This document shows positions 1-7,831 of a DNA stretch of 64,000 nt, piece by piece. The position numbers and the translations under genes are program-made. Source of the stretch: Xiheimicrobium sp033763395 (GTDB lineage Bacteria > Myxococcota > Myxococcia > Myxococcales > Myxococcaceae); contig JANRKQ010000129.1 of NCBI GenBank assembly GCA_033763395.1, forward strand, positions 1-64,000, written 5' to 3'. Position 1 is the first letter of the stretch, and the number at the start of each line of letters is the position of its first letter. Below the pieces are notes generated by a model that saw only the letters and a program-made list of their open reading frames with translations, was not told the origin of the DNA and did no database searches.

Positions 1-111
1 GGAGTCCTAGACGTCGCGCGTGCCGAGCGGAAGCGCTGAAGGGCAGGGTGCCCCGGGGAGCCACTCCAACGGCGGGGATGGTGGCGTGCCCGACGGTCCG
101 GCCCAGGCGCT

Positions 112-798
112 TCAGGAGGCGCAGCGCGCCAGGGGCCCGCCCATCGGCGCGGCCTTCGCCTCGGCCCGCCCGCGCAGCAGGAGCATCACGAGGCCCCCAA
201 CCGGGACGACCACGACGAGCGTCCACAGCGCATGGGCTCCGAAGTCCGGCCCGGCAGCTCCACGGAGGAGCGGGAGCGCGAGCGTCACCGCGAGGTACCA
301 ACCGAGCGCGAGCCCGACGCTCGACCGTGAGCGGCCGCCCACCAGCAGCGCCAACATCACCAGCGCCGAGGTGTACACCGCCAGGCCGATGAGCCGGTGG
401 AGCTCGGCCTCGGTAAGGCTCCCGACGCGCCAGTGGTCGACGTGCAGCCAGACACAGCCCACCAACCGCACCGTGTTCGCCAGCACCGTCGCGACGAAGG
501 CTCCACCGAAGGCGAGGGGCACGAGCCGCGGGCGGGCGAGCGCGTGGAAGAGCAGCAGCCCCAACGCCACCGAGAAGAAGGTCACCCCCGCGCAGGCCGT
601 CACGATGGAGAACCGCGCCGTCACGCTCGAGTACCCGACACCGGCTTCCCAGACGAACGTGTGACCGGTGGCCAGCGAGGTGAGCCACGACGTCGGCGCG
701 AGCAACCACCGCAGGCCCTCGACCGGCTGGCGCGCCAGGACGAGCTTGAGCCCCAGCGCGACGGCTCCGGCGATGAGGGCCCGCGGCGTCGACTTCAC
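112..798 (-). CDS. Exosortase/archaeosortase-family transpeptidase
   Basis: A 228-residue polytopic membrane protein. Exosortases cleave a C-terminal sorting tail (short motif, membrane helix, Arg cluster) and transfer the protein to a surface anchor. The three family catalytic residues are recognisable: Cys69 in TACAG, Arg111 in ANTVRLVG, and His134 in ELHRLIG, each at the edge of a hydrophobic segment. The start is GTG, and the GTGA overlaps the stop of the upstream VIT/vWA gene, so translation is probably coupled. The neighbour carries a matching tail (EPEL, helix, RRR), which makes this a likely dedicated one-enzyme/one-substrate pair. At this length it is a minimal exosortase with no fused C-terminal domain. 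The subtype (for example XrtK-like) cannot be fixed by eye. The roughly 110 bases beyond its stop, up to the window edge, show no gene I can support. Confidence 0.82.
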   Translation of the reverse strand: MKSTPRALIAGAVALGLKLVLARQPVEGLRWLLAPTSWLTSLATGHTFVWEAGVGYSSVTARFSIVTACAGVTFFSVALGLLLFHALARPRLVPLAFGGAFVATVLANTVRLVGCVWLHVDHWRVGSLTEAELHRLIGLAVYTSALVMLALLVGGRSRSSVGLALGWYLAVTLALPLLRGAAGPDFGAHALWTLVVVVPVGGLVMLLLRGRAEAKAAPMGGPLARCAS

Positions 799-2759
799 GC
801 CAGGCTCCGGCGGCGCAGCAGCGTCGTCACCATCAGCCCGAGGCCCAGCGCCGCCACCAACACGAGCAGCTCCGGCTCGTCACCACGCTCCATGCTGTCC
901 CCGACGGCGAGGTCGCTCACGCCGGCGGGCATCGGCAACGGCTGGTCGACGTCGGTAGCGGGCGTCGTCGTGCGCACCTGCTCAAGCACCGCGATGAACG
1001 ACGTGTACGGGGTGAGCAGCCCATGGGTGAGGCCGAGCTTCGTCACCATCTCCCGCTCGTCGTCGCTCACCTGGCCGGCGGCGAAGTCCGAGATGGAGCG
1101 GATGCGCTCGCGCGCCCACAGCCACTGGAGCGCCTCGTGCTCGGGCTTCGGCTCGACCTCGCTCAGCGCGAAGCGGCGAGTCCACGGGCCGTGGGCCGAG
1201 CTGCCGCTGACGGTGATGGTGCCCTTCCGCGCGCCGCTCCACTTGCCGGTGACGACGATGGGCCGGTCGGCGAACACGTCGGGCTGCACGGCCGGCTCAA
1301 CGTCGGCGGTGTCGAGGCCGTCGAACTGCACCTTCACGTTGGTGAGCACCGGCGTCTGCACGTACCGGCGGAAGCGCTCGGCCTGCGCGTGCGCTTCGCT
1401 CTGGCTCAACACGAAGTAGGGCTCCCCGCGACCGGCGTGCGCGAGGCCCTCGATGAGCGTGCGGTTCACTGAGCTGCCGATGCCGAACGCGAAGACGTTG
1501 GCCTGGTCGAGCCGGTCGCGAATGAGCGTGAAGGCCTCGCGCTCGCAGCCCACGTAGCCGTCGGTGACGATGATGAGGCTGCGCGAGGTCATCGGCTGCC
1601 GTGGCAGGGACAGCGCGTGCTGGAGCGCGGGCAGCAGCTCGGTGCCTCCGCCCGCGCTGGCCTTCGAGATCATCGCCTCGGCGCGCTCGAGGTTCTTCTG
1701 GTTCGCCGGCAGCGGCGTGGGCGACAACACCTGACTGCCACCCGAGAAGAACAGCACGTTGAAGGTGTCGGTGGGCCGCAGCTGCGTCACGAGGTTGTGG
1801 AGCAGCGCCTTCGTCGTGTCGAGCGGGAAGCCGTACATCGACCCCGAGACGTCGACGACGAAGAGATAGTCGCGCGGGGGAATGTCGTTCGTCGGAATGC
1901 GCGCCGGCGGCTGCACGGTGAGGAGGAAGAAGTTGCCCGTGTCGCCCTGCGAGAGCAGGAGACCGCTCGCGGTGGAGGCGCCCAACAGGGAGTAGCGCAC
2001 CACCACGTCCCGATTTCCGGCGCTCGCGTCGGGCGTGAGCGAGAAGCGCGCCTCACTCTTGCCGGTCCACGTGGCGGTGAGCGGGTGGGTGGGGCTCGTC
2101 AGGGACTGAATCGGCATGCCCGCCGACAGCGTCGCGTCGAGCGAGAAGGTGGCGTGGGGCACGTCGCCCGCGTGCTGGTACGGCGCGTTCGCGAAGCCCG
2201 CGTTCTGCTCGCTGCCGTTCACGTACCGGGGCCCGACGACGGTGGGGAACACCCACTCATAGGTGCCCCCCTCGGGCACGAGCAGCTCGGAGTACTCGAG
2301 CGTCACCGACAGCCGGTCCTTCGGCAGCACGTTGGCGAGCTGCATGGTGAAGACGTTCGGCCGTGACTCGGTGAGGAGGCTCGCTGTCTTCCCGTCGGCC
2401 TTCGCCTGGTCGAACTCGCGCTGGGCCTGCTCCTTCTCTTTGATCTGCGCGCGCACCCGGCGGTCGCCCACCTGCATCACGAGTCCGTGCACCGCCGCCC
2501 GCGTCGAGCCCGGGAAGACGTAGCGCACGTTGATGGGCCGCGTGCCGCGGTTGACGTACACCTGCTCGACCGTGACGTGCGCGATGACGCCCACGATGCG
2601 CGTCTCGACGTGGGTCGACTGCAGTGGCAACGCATCGACCGAAGGGTCGCCTCCCAGCACTTCGAAGTAGGGCGCCTCGGTGCGCACGGGCGCTTCGGCG
2701 CGGGCGACGGAGGCAGAGAAGACGGCGACGAGGGACAGGGCGGCCACACGAAGGAGCAT
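795..2759 (-). CDS. Secreted VIT and von Willebrand factor A domain protein with exosortase-type tail
   Basis: A 654-residue protein. A signal peptide occupies residues 1-21 and ends SVARA. A VIT (inter-alpha-trypsin inhibitor) domain lies at about 45-180. A vWA domain lies at about 297-470 with the metal-ion site DVSGS at 303-307. The segment LTPYTSFIAVL near the end is typical of VIT/vWA proteins. The C-terminus (about 626-654) is EPEL, a hydrophobic helix of about 17 residues, then RRRSLA, which is the layout of an exosortase sorting signal. The start was placed at 2759 because that Met opens the signal peptide; the longer frame upstream is not credible and would overlap the divergent Nudix gene. 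The next gene downstream, overlapping by 4 bases, is an exosortase. The inferred role is a surface-anchored, metal-dependent adhesion or binding protein; the ligand is unknown. Confidence 0.85.
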   Translation of the reverse strand: MLLRVAALSLVAVFSASVARAEAPVRTEAPYFEVLGGDPSVDALPLQSTHVETRIVGVIAHVTVEQVYVNRGTRPINVRYVFPGSTRAAVHGLVMQVGDRRVRAQIKEKEQAQREFDQAKADGKTASLLTESRPNVFTMQLANVLPKDRLSVTLEYSELLVPEGGTYEWVFPTVVGPRYVNGSEQNAGFANAPYQHAGDVPHATFSLDATLSAGMPIQSLTSPTHPLTATWTGKSEARFSLTPDASAGNRDVVVRYSLLGASTASGLLLSQGDTGNFFLLTVQPPARIPTNDIPPRDYLFVVDVSGSMYGFPLDTTKALLHNLVTQLRPTDTFNVLFFSGGSQVLSPTPLPANQKNLERAEAMISKASAGGGTELLPALQHALSLPRQPMTSRSLIIVTDGYVGCEREAFTLIRDRLDQANVFAFGIGSSVNRTLIEGLAHAGRGEPYFVLSQSEAHAQAERFRRYVQTPVLTNVKVQFDGLDTADVEPAVQPDVFADRPIVVTGKWSGARKGTITVSGSSAHGPWTRRFALSEVEPKPEHEALQWLWARERIRSISDFAAGQVSDDEREMVTKLGLTHGLLTPYTSFIAVLEQVRTTTPATDVDQPLPMPAGVSDLAVGDSMERGDEPELLVLVAALGLGLMVTTLLRRRSLA

Positions 2760-2925
2760 GTGGGCTGCCCAGAGCAACCGGCGTACCGGACCGCTTTCCG
2801 GGCGGTTGCAGGCTTCGCAGTGTCCATCAGGCCACGACGGCGTCCTCCGTTCGGTGGGCCCGTCACCGGCGAGCCACGCGATGTTCGTGTCGCCTCCACG
2901 GTCGATGGGTACAGTCGAAGCCGTC

Positions 2926-3519
2926 ATGAGCGCGGCCGCGCAGCGGGTGGACCAGCAGGGGGAAGCGTTCTTCGAGCGCCTGAAGATTCGGCTCCGCTCG
3001 GTGCCCTCGAAGGTGATGGAGGCGCACGGCATGACGCTGAAGGACGCGGCGGTGCTGGCGCCGCTCTTCTGGCGCGAGGGCGAGCCCTGGGCCTACCTCA
3101 CCATGCGCCCCATGACGCTGCGCAAGCACCCCGGGCAGATCTCCTTCCCCGGCGGCGCGCGCGACTTGGGTGACGTGACGCCCCTCCACACGGCGCTGCG
3201 CGAGACGAAGGAGGAGCTGGGGTTACCTCCCGAGTCCGTGTCGGTGCTGGGCATGCTCGGCGCCATGCCGACGATCACGGCCTACTGGGTGACGCCCTTC
3301 GTGGGTGTGGTGCCCGCCGACGCGCCGCTGTCGCCGAGCGAGAGCGAGATCGCCGAGGTGCTCGAGGCGCCCCTGTGGCGCCTGCGCAAGGAGACGCGCC
3401 ACATCTACCAGGCCGACCGCGACGTCTACGTGTGGGGCGACGCGCGGCACGTGGTGTGGGGCGCGACGTTTCGCATGCTCGACCAGCTCGTCGAGCACAT
3501 CACCGCCGTCGGCCGCTGA
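2926..3519 (+). CDS. nudL: CoA pyrophosphatase-type Nudix hydrolase (NudL-like)
   Basis: A 197-residue cytoplasmic protein. Residues 57-76 read LTMRPMTLRKHPGQISFPGG, the signature of the CoA-hydrolysing Nudix subfamily. It runs into the Nudix helix at 76-100, ending RETKEELGL. The first acidic position of the box is Asp in place of the usual Glu. Members cleave CoA and its derivatives to 3',5'-ADP and phosphopantetheine. The ATG at 2926 gives a normal family length; longer in-frame starts would run back across the divergent VIT/vWA gene. It shares a 166-base divergent intergenic region with that gene, which should hold both promoters, although no clear promoter is visible. Confidence 0.88.
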   Translation: MSAAAQRVDQQGEAFFERLKIRLRSVPSKVMEAHGMTLKDAAVLAPLFWREGEPWAYLTMRPMTLRKHPGQISFPGGARDLGDVTPLHTALRETKEELGLPPESVSVLGMLGAMPTITAYWVTPFVGVVPADAPLSPSESEIAEVLEAPLWRLRKETRHIYQADRDVYVWGDARHVVWGATFRMLDQLVEHITAVGR

Positions 3520-3528
3520 AGCCCGTCG

Positions 3529-4017
3529 TCACGGGTTGAGCTGCCAGGTGGTCCACGACAGCGCGAGGGCGAAGGTGAGCCACCCGAAGAGCGGCGCCAC
3601 GAGCGCGGCCGCCAGCGCCGTGGCCCGCGCGGCGAAGGTCAGCGTCACCAGGCACAGCAGCCAGGCGGCGACCGTCACGTAGAAGCCGTTCGGCACGTTG
3701 CGCAGGCCGAAGTACAGCGGCGTCCAGCTCATGTTGAGCAGCCACTGGGCGATGAGCGCGACCCGCGCCGGGCGCGCGCGCGCAGGCACCGCGCGCCGGT
3801 CGATGACGAAGGCTGCGCCCGCCATGAAGGCGAAGAGCACCACCCACACCGCGCCGATGACCGGCCCCGGCGGCGACCAGCTCGGGTTCACCAGCGTGCG
3901 CGACCACCGAATGGCGCCGGTCGCGAAGATGGCGCCGTTGATGGCGAGGGCCGCCCCGACGAAGACGAAGAGATAGAGGAAGAGCCGACTCGGGCCGGGC
4001 CGCGCAGTGGTGGTCAA
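3529..4017 (-). CDS. tspO: TspO/MBR-family membrane protein
   Basis: About 162 residues with five hydrophobic segments, as expected for TspO, the bacterial relative of the mitochondrial translocator protein that binds porphyrins. Family motifs seen are NPSWSPPGPVIG, where PSW and PPG are conserved, and LNMSWTPLYFGLRN in a later helix. No ATG lies at a sensible position: the next upstream ATG would overlap the divergent flavoprotein gene. I therefore propose the TTG at 4017, which gives the family length; no strong ribosome binding site supports it. It converges with the Nudix gene, 9 bases away. The family call is firm; the start is uncertain. Confidence 0.8.
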   Translation of the reverse strand: MTTTARPGPSRLFLYLFVFVGAALAINGAIFATGAIRWSRTLVNPSWSPPGPVIGAVWVVLFAFMAGAAFVIDRRAVPARARPARVALIAQWLLNMSWTPLYFGLRNVPNGFYVTVAAWLLCLVTLTFAARATALAAALVAPLFGWLTFALALSWTTWQLNP

Positions 4018-4108
4018 GGACGAGCCGTACCACCTTGCCCGCGCCGCGTCTGTGCGCGTTGCCCGCAGTGGCCCATGCACGCCGCGACGCCTAGGCTCGT
4101 TGGCCTCC

Positions 4109-5500
4109 ATGGACGAATTCGATCTGGTCGTCATCGGCGGTGGCGCGGCGGGAGAGCGCGGCGCGGCCCAGGCGGCGTACTTCGGCAAGTCCGTCGCGCT
4201 CATCGAGAAGGAGCCGGTGCACGGCGGCGCGATGGTGAACACCGGCACGCTGCCGTCCAAGACGCTGCGCGAGACGGCGCTGTACCTCTCGGGGTTCCGC
4301 CAGCGGGGGCTCCACGGCGTCGACCTGTCGCTCTCGCGCAAGGCCTCGGTCGACGACTTCCTCTACCGGCTCGAGGCCGTCGTCACCGAGGAGCGCCTGC
4401 GCATCTCGGCGAACCTCGACAAGCACCGCGTGAAGACCTTCCACGGCAGGGCGCGCTTCGAGGGCCCCCACACCGTCGCCATCGACGGAGGTGACGGGCC
4501 CAGGCGGCTCCATGCGCGGCACGTGCTCATCGCCACCGGCTCGAGCCCGCACCGGCCGCCGCAGTTCCCGTTCGATCACCCGTGTGTCTACGACTCGGAC
4601 GAGATCGTGCGCGTGCACGACATTCCGAAGTCGATGGTGGTCGTGGGCGGCGGCGTCATCGGGTGCGAGTACGCGTGCCTCTTCGCGGCGCTCGGGGTGA
4701 ACGTCACGGTGGTGGAGCCGAAGCCCACCATCCTCTCGTTCCTCGACGACGACCTCATCGAGGGCCTCAAGCAGCGCATGCAGGCGCTGGGCATCACCTT
4801 CCGCATGCCGGCGCAGGTGTGGGGCTGCGAGCCGCTCGAGGGTGGCGTGCGGCTCTCACTCGACTCGGGCAACACGCTCGAGACCGAGTGCGTGCTCGTG
4901 TGCGCCGGGCGACAGGGCAACACCGGGGGCCTCGGCCTCGACCTGGCGGGCCTCGAGGTGAACAAGCGCGGGCAGCTCCAGGTGGACCCGGTGACGTTCC
5001 GCACGAAGGCGCCGCACATCGCCGCGGTGGGTGACGTCATCGGCTTCCCCGCGCTGGCCTCGACGTCGATGGAGCAGGCGCGCGTCGCGGTCGTCCACTT
5101 CTTCGACCTCAAGTACAAGACGCACGTCTCGCCGCTGTTCCCCTACGGCATCTACACCATCCCCGAGGTGTCGATGGTGGGCGAGACGGAGCGCGAACTG
5201 ACGGCGAAGGGCGTCGACTACGTGGTGGGCCGCGCGGAGTTCGCCCACAACGCGCGCGGCGTGATGGTGGGCGACGAGGGCTTCTTGAAGCTGCTGTTCC
5301 GGCGCGACGACCTCACGCTCCTGGGCGTGCACTGCCTGGGCGAGAACGCGACCGAGCTGGTGCACGTCGGCCTCACCGCGCTCATGTGCCAGGCGAAGGC
5401 CGACCTCTTCCTCAACACCTGCTTCAACTACCCGACGCTGAGCGAGTCGTACAAGTACGCCACCTACGACGCGCTCGGGCGCCGCGCTCGAAGGGAGTGA
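4109..5500 (+). CDS. sthA: Si-specific NAD(P)+ transhydrogenase-like flavoprotein (SthA family)
   Basis: A 463-residue member of the pyridine nucleotide-disulfide oxidoreductase family. An FAD-binding GGGAAGERG lies at 10-18. A second Rossmann motif, VVVGGGVIGCEYA, begins near 176. A C-terminal dimerisation domain includes FLNTCFNYPTLSESYKYA. At 44-51 the active-site region is NTGTLPSK rather than the C-x4-C redox disulfide of lipoamide dehydrogenase. That loss is characteristic of soluble transhydrogenase SthA, which moves hydride between NADPH and NAD+. ATG 4109 was chosen because MDEFDLVVIGGG fits the family start. The next gene begins 4 bases after its stop, so the two are probably cotranscribed. 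Confidence 0.85.
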   Translation: MDEFDLVVIGGGAAGERGAAQAAYFGKSVALIEKEPVHGGAMVNTGTLPSKTLRETALYLSGFRQRGLHGVDLSLSRKASVDDFLYRLEAVVTEERLRISANLDKHRVKTFHGRARFEGPHTVAIDGGDGPRRLHARHVLIATGSSPHRPPQFPFDHPCVYDSDEIVRVHDIPKSMVVVGGGVIGCEYACLFAALGVNVTVVEPKPTILSFLDDDLIEGLKQRMQALGITFRMPAQVWGCEPLEGGVRLSLDSGNTLETECVLVCAGRQGNTGGLGLDLAGLEVNKRGQLQVDPVTFRTKAPHIAAVGDVIGFPALASTSMEQARVAVVHFFDLKYKTHVSPLFPYGIYTIPEVSMVGETERELTAKGVDYVVGRAEFAHNARGVMVGDEGFLKLLFRRDDLTLLGVHCLGENATELVHVGLTALMCQAKADLFLNTCFNYPTLSESYKYATYDALGRRARRE

Positions 5501-5504
5501 CGCC

Positions 5505-6041
5505 ATGTGGAACCCCGACGCCTACGCCCGCACGCTGGACTTCGCGGCCACCGAGCACGGCACCCAGCTCGTCCCCGGCTCGAAGCACCCCTACGTGACG
5601 CACCTGGTGAAGGTGGCCGCCGAGGTGCAGCGCGCGTGGGTCGAGACGCGCGACTTCGACGTCGACCTCGCCGTCACCTGCGCGCTCCTGCACGACTCGA
5701 TGGAGGACGCCGGCGTCGAAGAAGACGTGCTCGTGTCGACGTTCGGGCGCGCGGTGGCCGACGGGGTGAAGGCGCTGACGAAAGACGAGCACCTCGACAA
5801 GCCGCTGCGCATGGCCGACTCGCTGCGCCGGCTGTTGCTCCAGCCGAAGGCCGTACAGCTGGTGAAGCTCGCCGACCGCGTCACCAACCTCGAGGAACCC
5901 CCGGCGTACTGGCCGAAGGAGAAGCGCCTCGCGTACCGGGACGAGGCGAAGCAGATCCTCGACGCGCTGGGGGCCTCGAACGCGTGGCTCGCCCGACGGC
6001 TCGAAGCGCGCCGTGAGGCCTACCTCGCGTACTGCGCCTGA
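5505..6041 (+). CDS. Small HD-domain protein, probable (p)ppGpp hydrolase-like (MESH1/SAH type)
   Basis: A 178-residue single-domain HD phosphohydrolase. Metal-binding residues read as His33 (PYVTHLVKVA), His63-Asp64 (CALLHDSMEDAG) and Asp124 (LVKLADRVTNL). The HDxxED arrangement and the LVKLADRVTNL helix match the hydrolase half of RelA/SpoT and its stand-alone small forms, which remove the 3'-pyrophosphate of (p)ppGpp. No synthetase, TGS or ACT domain is present. It starts 4 bases after the SthA-like gene. Substrate is inferred from motif resemblance only; other small HD nucleotide hydrolases remain possible. Confidence 0.75.
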   Translation: MWNPDAYARTLDFAATEHGTQLVPGSKHPYVTHLVKVAAEVQRAWVETRDFDVDLAVTCALLHDSMEDAGVEEDVLVSTFGRAVADGVKALTKDEHLDKPLRMADSLRRLLLQPKAVQLVKLADRVTNLEEPPAYWPKEKRLAYRDEAKQILDALGASNAWLARRLEARREAYLAYCA

Positions 6042-6092
6042 CGACGCACGGAACGATTCCGTCACGGGCCGCTTCGGGTAAGAGCCCGCGCC

Positions 6093-7181
6093 ATGGCTTC
6101 TGCGAAGACGAAGGCGCCCGGTGTGTTTCCCGTCATCATGGCCGGCGGCAGCGGCACCCGCTTCTGGCCCCTGTCCCGCGCGTCGCGGCCCAAGCAGTTC
6201 CTCCCGCTGGCCACCAACCGCCCGCTCATCGTCGAGACGCTCGCGCGCCTCAAGGGGCTCGCCACGCCGAAGCAAACGTTCGTGGTGTGCGGCGCCGTGC
6301 ACGCGCCGATGGTGCGCAAGGCGCTCCCGTCGCTGCCGAGGGGGAACGTGCTGGTCGAACCCCAGGCCCGCAACACCGCGCCCGCCATCGCGCTGGCCAC
6401 CGCGGCCGTGGCGCACGTCGACCCGCAGGGCGTGCTCGTGGTGCTCCCGTCGGATCAGCACGTCGCCGACGTCCCGGCGTTCCAGGCGTCGGTGAACGAG
6501 GCCGTGGCGGTGGCTCGCGCGGGCCACATCGTGACGCTGGGCATCCACCCGACGAGGCCCGAGACGGGCTACGGGTACATTCAGGTGGGAGAGCCGCTGT
6601 CGGGCACCGCGCGCCGGGTGAGCCGCTTCGCCGAGAAGCCAGATCGCGCGACCGCCGAGCAGTACGTGGTGTCGGGCGAGTACCTGTGGAACGCGGGGCT
6701 CTTCGTCTTCCGCGCCGACGTGATGCTCGAGGCGTTCAAGCACCACATGCCTGCGCTGTCGCAGGCGCTCGAAGCGATTCGGGCCGCGTGGGGCACGGGC
6801 AAGGCGGCGAAGGTGCTCGCGCGCGAGTTCCTCGAGATGCCGGCGACGAGCATCGACTACGGCGTCGCCGAGAAGGCCACCAACATCGCGGTGGTGCCGA
6901 GCCGCTGTGGCTGGAGCGACGTCGGCAGCTTCAACGCGCTCCCCGAGGTGCGGCCCACCGACGAGAGCGGCAACGTGTCGGTCGGGAAAGACGTGCTCCT
7001 CATCGACTCGGCCGGCTGCGTGGTGGTGGCGAAGGACAAGCCCATCGCCGTCGTCGGCATGAAGGACGTGGTGGTGGTGGACGCCGGGGACGCGATGTTG
7101 GTGCTGCCGAAGGAGAAGTCGCAGGACGTGCGCAAGGTGGTCGAGGCGCTCAAGGCGAAGAAGCGCCTGGCGCTGCTGTGA
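6093..7181 (+). CDS. manC: Mannose-1-phosphate guanylyltransferase
   Basis: A 362-residue nucleotidyltransferase that makes GDP-mannose from mannose-1-phosphate and GTP for polysaccharide and glycan synthesis. The signature GGSGTRFWPLSR with downstream PKQFL lies near the N-terminus, and FAEKPD with EYLWNAGLFVF lies mid-protein, as in the family. It is the short form without the C-terminal phosphomannose isomerase domain of bifunctional enzymes. Its 3' end overlaps the convergent DUF4291 gene by 32 bases. No other glycan genes sit next to it. Confidence 0.92.
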   Translation: MASAKTKAPGVFPVIMAGGSGTRFWPLSRASRPKQFLPLATNRPLIVETLARLKGLATPKQTFVVCGAVHAPMVRKALPSLPRGNVLVEPQARNTAPAIALATAAVAHVDPQGVLVVLPSDQHVADVPAFQASVNEAVAVARAGHIVTLGIHPTRPETGYGYIQVGEPLSGTARRVSRFAEKPDRATAEQYVVSGEYLWNAGLFVFRADVMLEAFKHHMPALSQALEAIRAAWGTGKAAKVLAREFLEMPATSIDYGVAEKATNIAVVPSRCGWSDVGSFNALPEVRPTDESGNVSVGKDVLLIDSAGCVVVAKDKPIAVVGMKDVVVVDAGDAMLVLPKEKSQDVRKVVEALKAKKRLALL

Positions 7182-7734
7182 CGTAGGAGCGCTCCGTGGG
7201 CAGCTTCCGGGCGGCCACCTCCCACTCGCCGGCCCGACGGAGCCTCGCCAGCACCTTCACCACTGGCGTCACGTCGTCGATGCGCGCGATCCACTCGCTC
7301 GCGTACGCCCGGCTGAGCGCGCGCCCGATGCCGAGCTGAATCGTTCGAGTGCCGAGCTTGTTTCCGCGCAGATCGCGCTCCGGGTCCCACTGCACCAGCG
7401 CGCTCGCTTCGTCACGACGTGCTCTCCACGACTCGGGCGTCCGGTCGAGGGGCGCCTCGAAGTGCGTCGGCACCGCGCGCGCCACCAACGCGTCGAAGCT
7501 CGGGCGGTGCATCGAGATGGCCAGCACCCGCTCCTGACCGGCCTTCGTCGCCCAGCCGCAGCGCTCCATCATCCACAGGAACGAGGGCTTCACCCACGTC
7601 ATGCGCTCGAACGAGAAGGGCGCCACGAAGCGCTGCGCCGCGAGCGCGGCGTCGGCGATCGCTGGCGAATACGCCTGGTAGACGGTGATGGTGCTCGCGT
7701 CGAACCGCGCGCGGATTTCGTGAGTGGTCTGCAT
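7150..7734 (-). CDS. DUF4291-family protein
   Basis: 194 residues. It matches my memory of DUF4291 proteins: an opening IRARFDASTITVYQAYSP, the core RMTWVKPSFLWMMERCGW, and a QERVLAI strand. The function of the family is not known to me. I placed the start at 7734 (MQTTHEIRA), where family similarity begins; a Met 12 codons upstream is possible. The gene is convergent with manC, and the two coding ends overlap at 7150-7181. It is divergent from the ABC exporter. Confidence 0.8.
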   Translation of the reverse strand: MQTTHEIRARFDASTITVYQAYSPAIADAALAAQRFVAPFSFERMTWVKPSFLWMMERCGWATKAGQERVLAISMHRPSFDALVARAVPTHFEAPLDRTPESWRARRDEASALVQWDPERDLRGNKLGTRTIQLGIGRALSRAYASEWIARIDDVTPVVKVLARLRRAGEWEVAARKLPTERSYVTAAPGASSP

Positions 7735-7831
7735 GCTGCCCGGACGAGGAGGAGAAAGAGTCCCTGACACTTCGAGCGGGCGCGCCCATTCACACGGGGC
7801 GCCAGCAGGAGTCGTGCGCTACGCGAGACGC

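Noticed and set aside
1..1419. Long plus-strand open frames opposite the exosortase and VIT genes
   Set aside because: They are Arg/Ala/Pro-rich with no domain pattern, typical of antisense shadows in high-GC DNA; the minus-strand genes have clear motifs.
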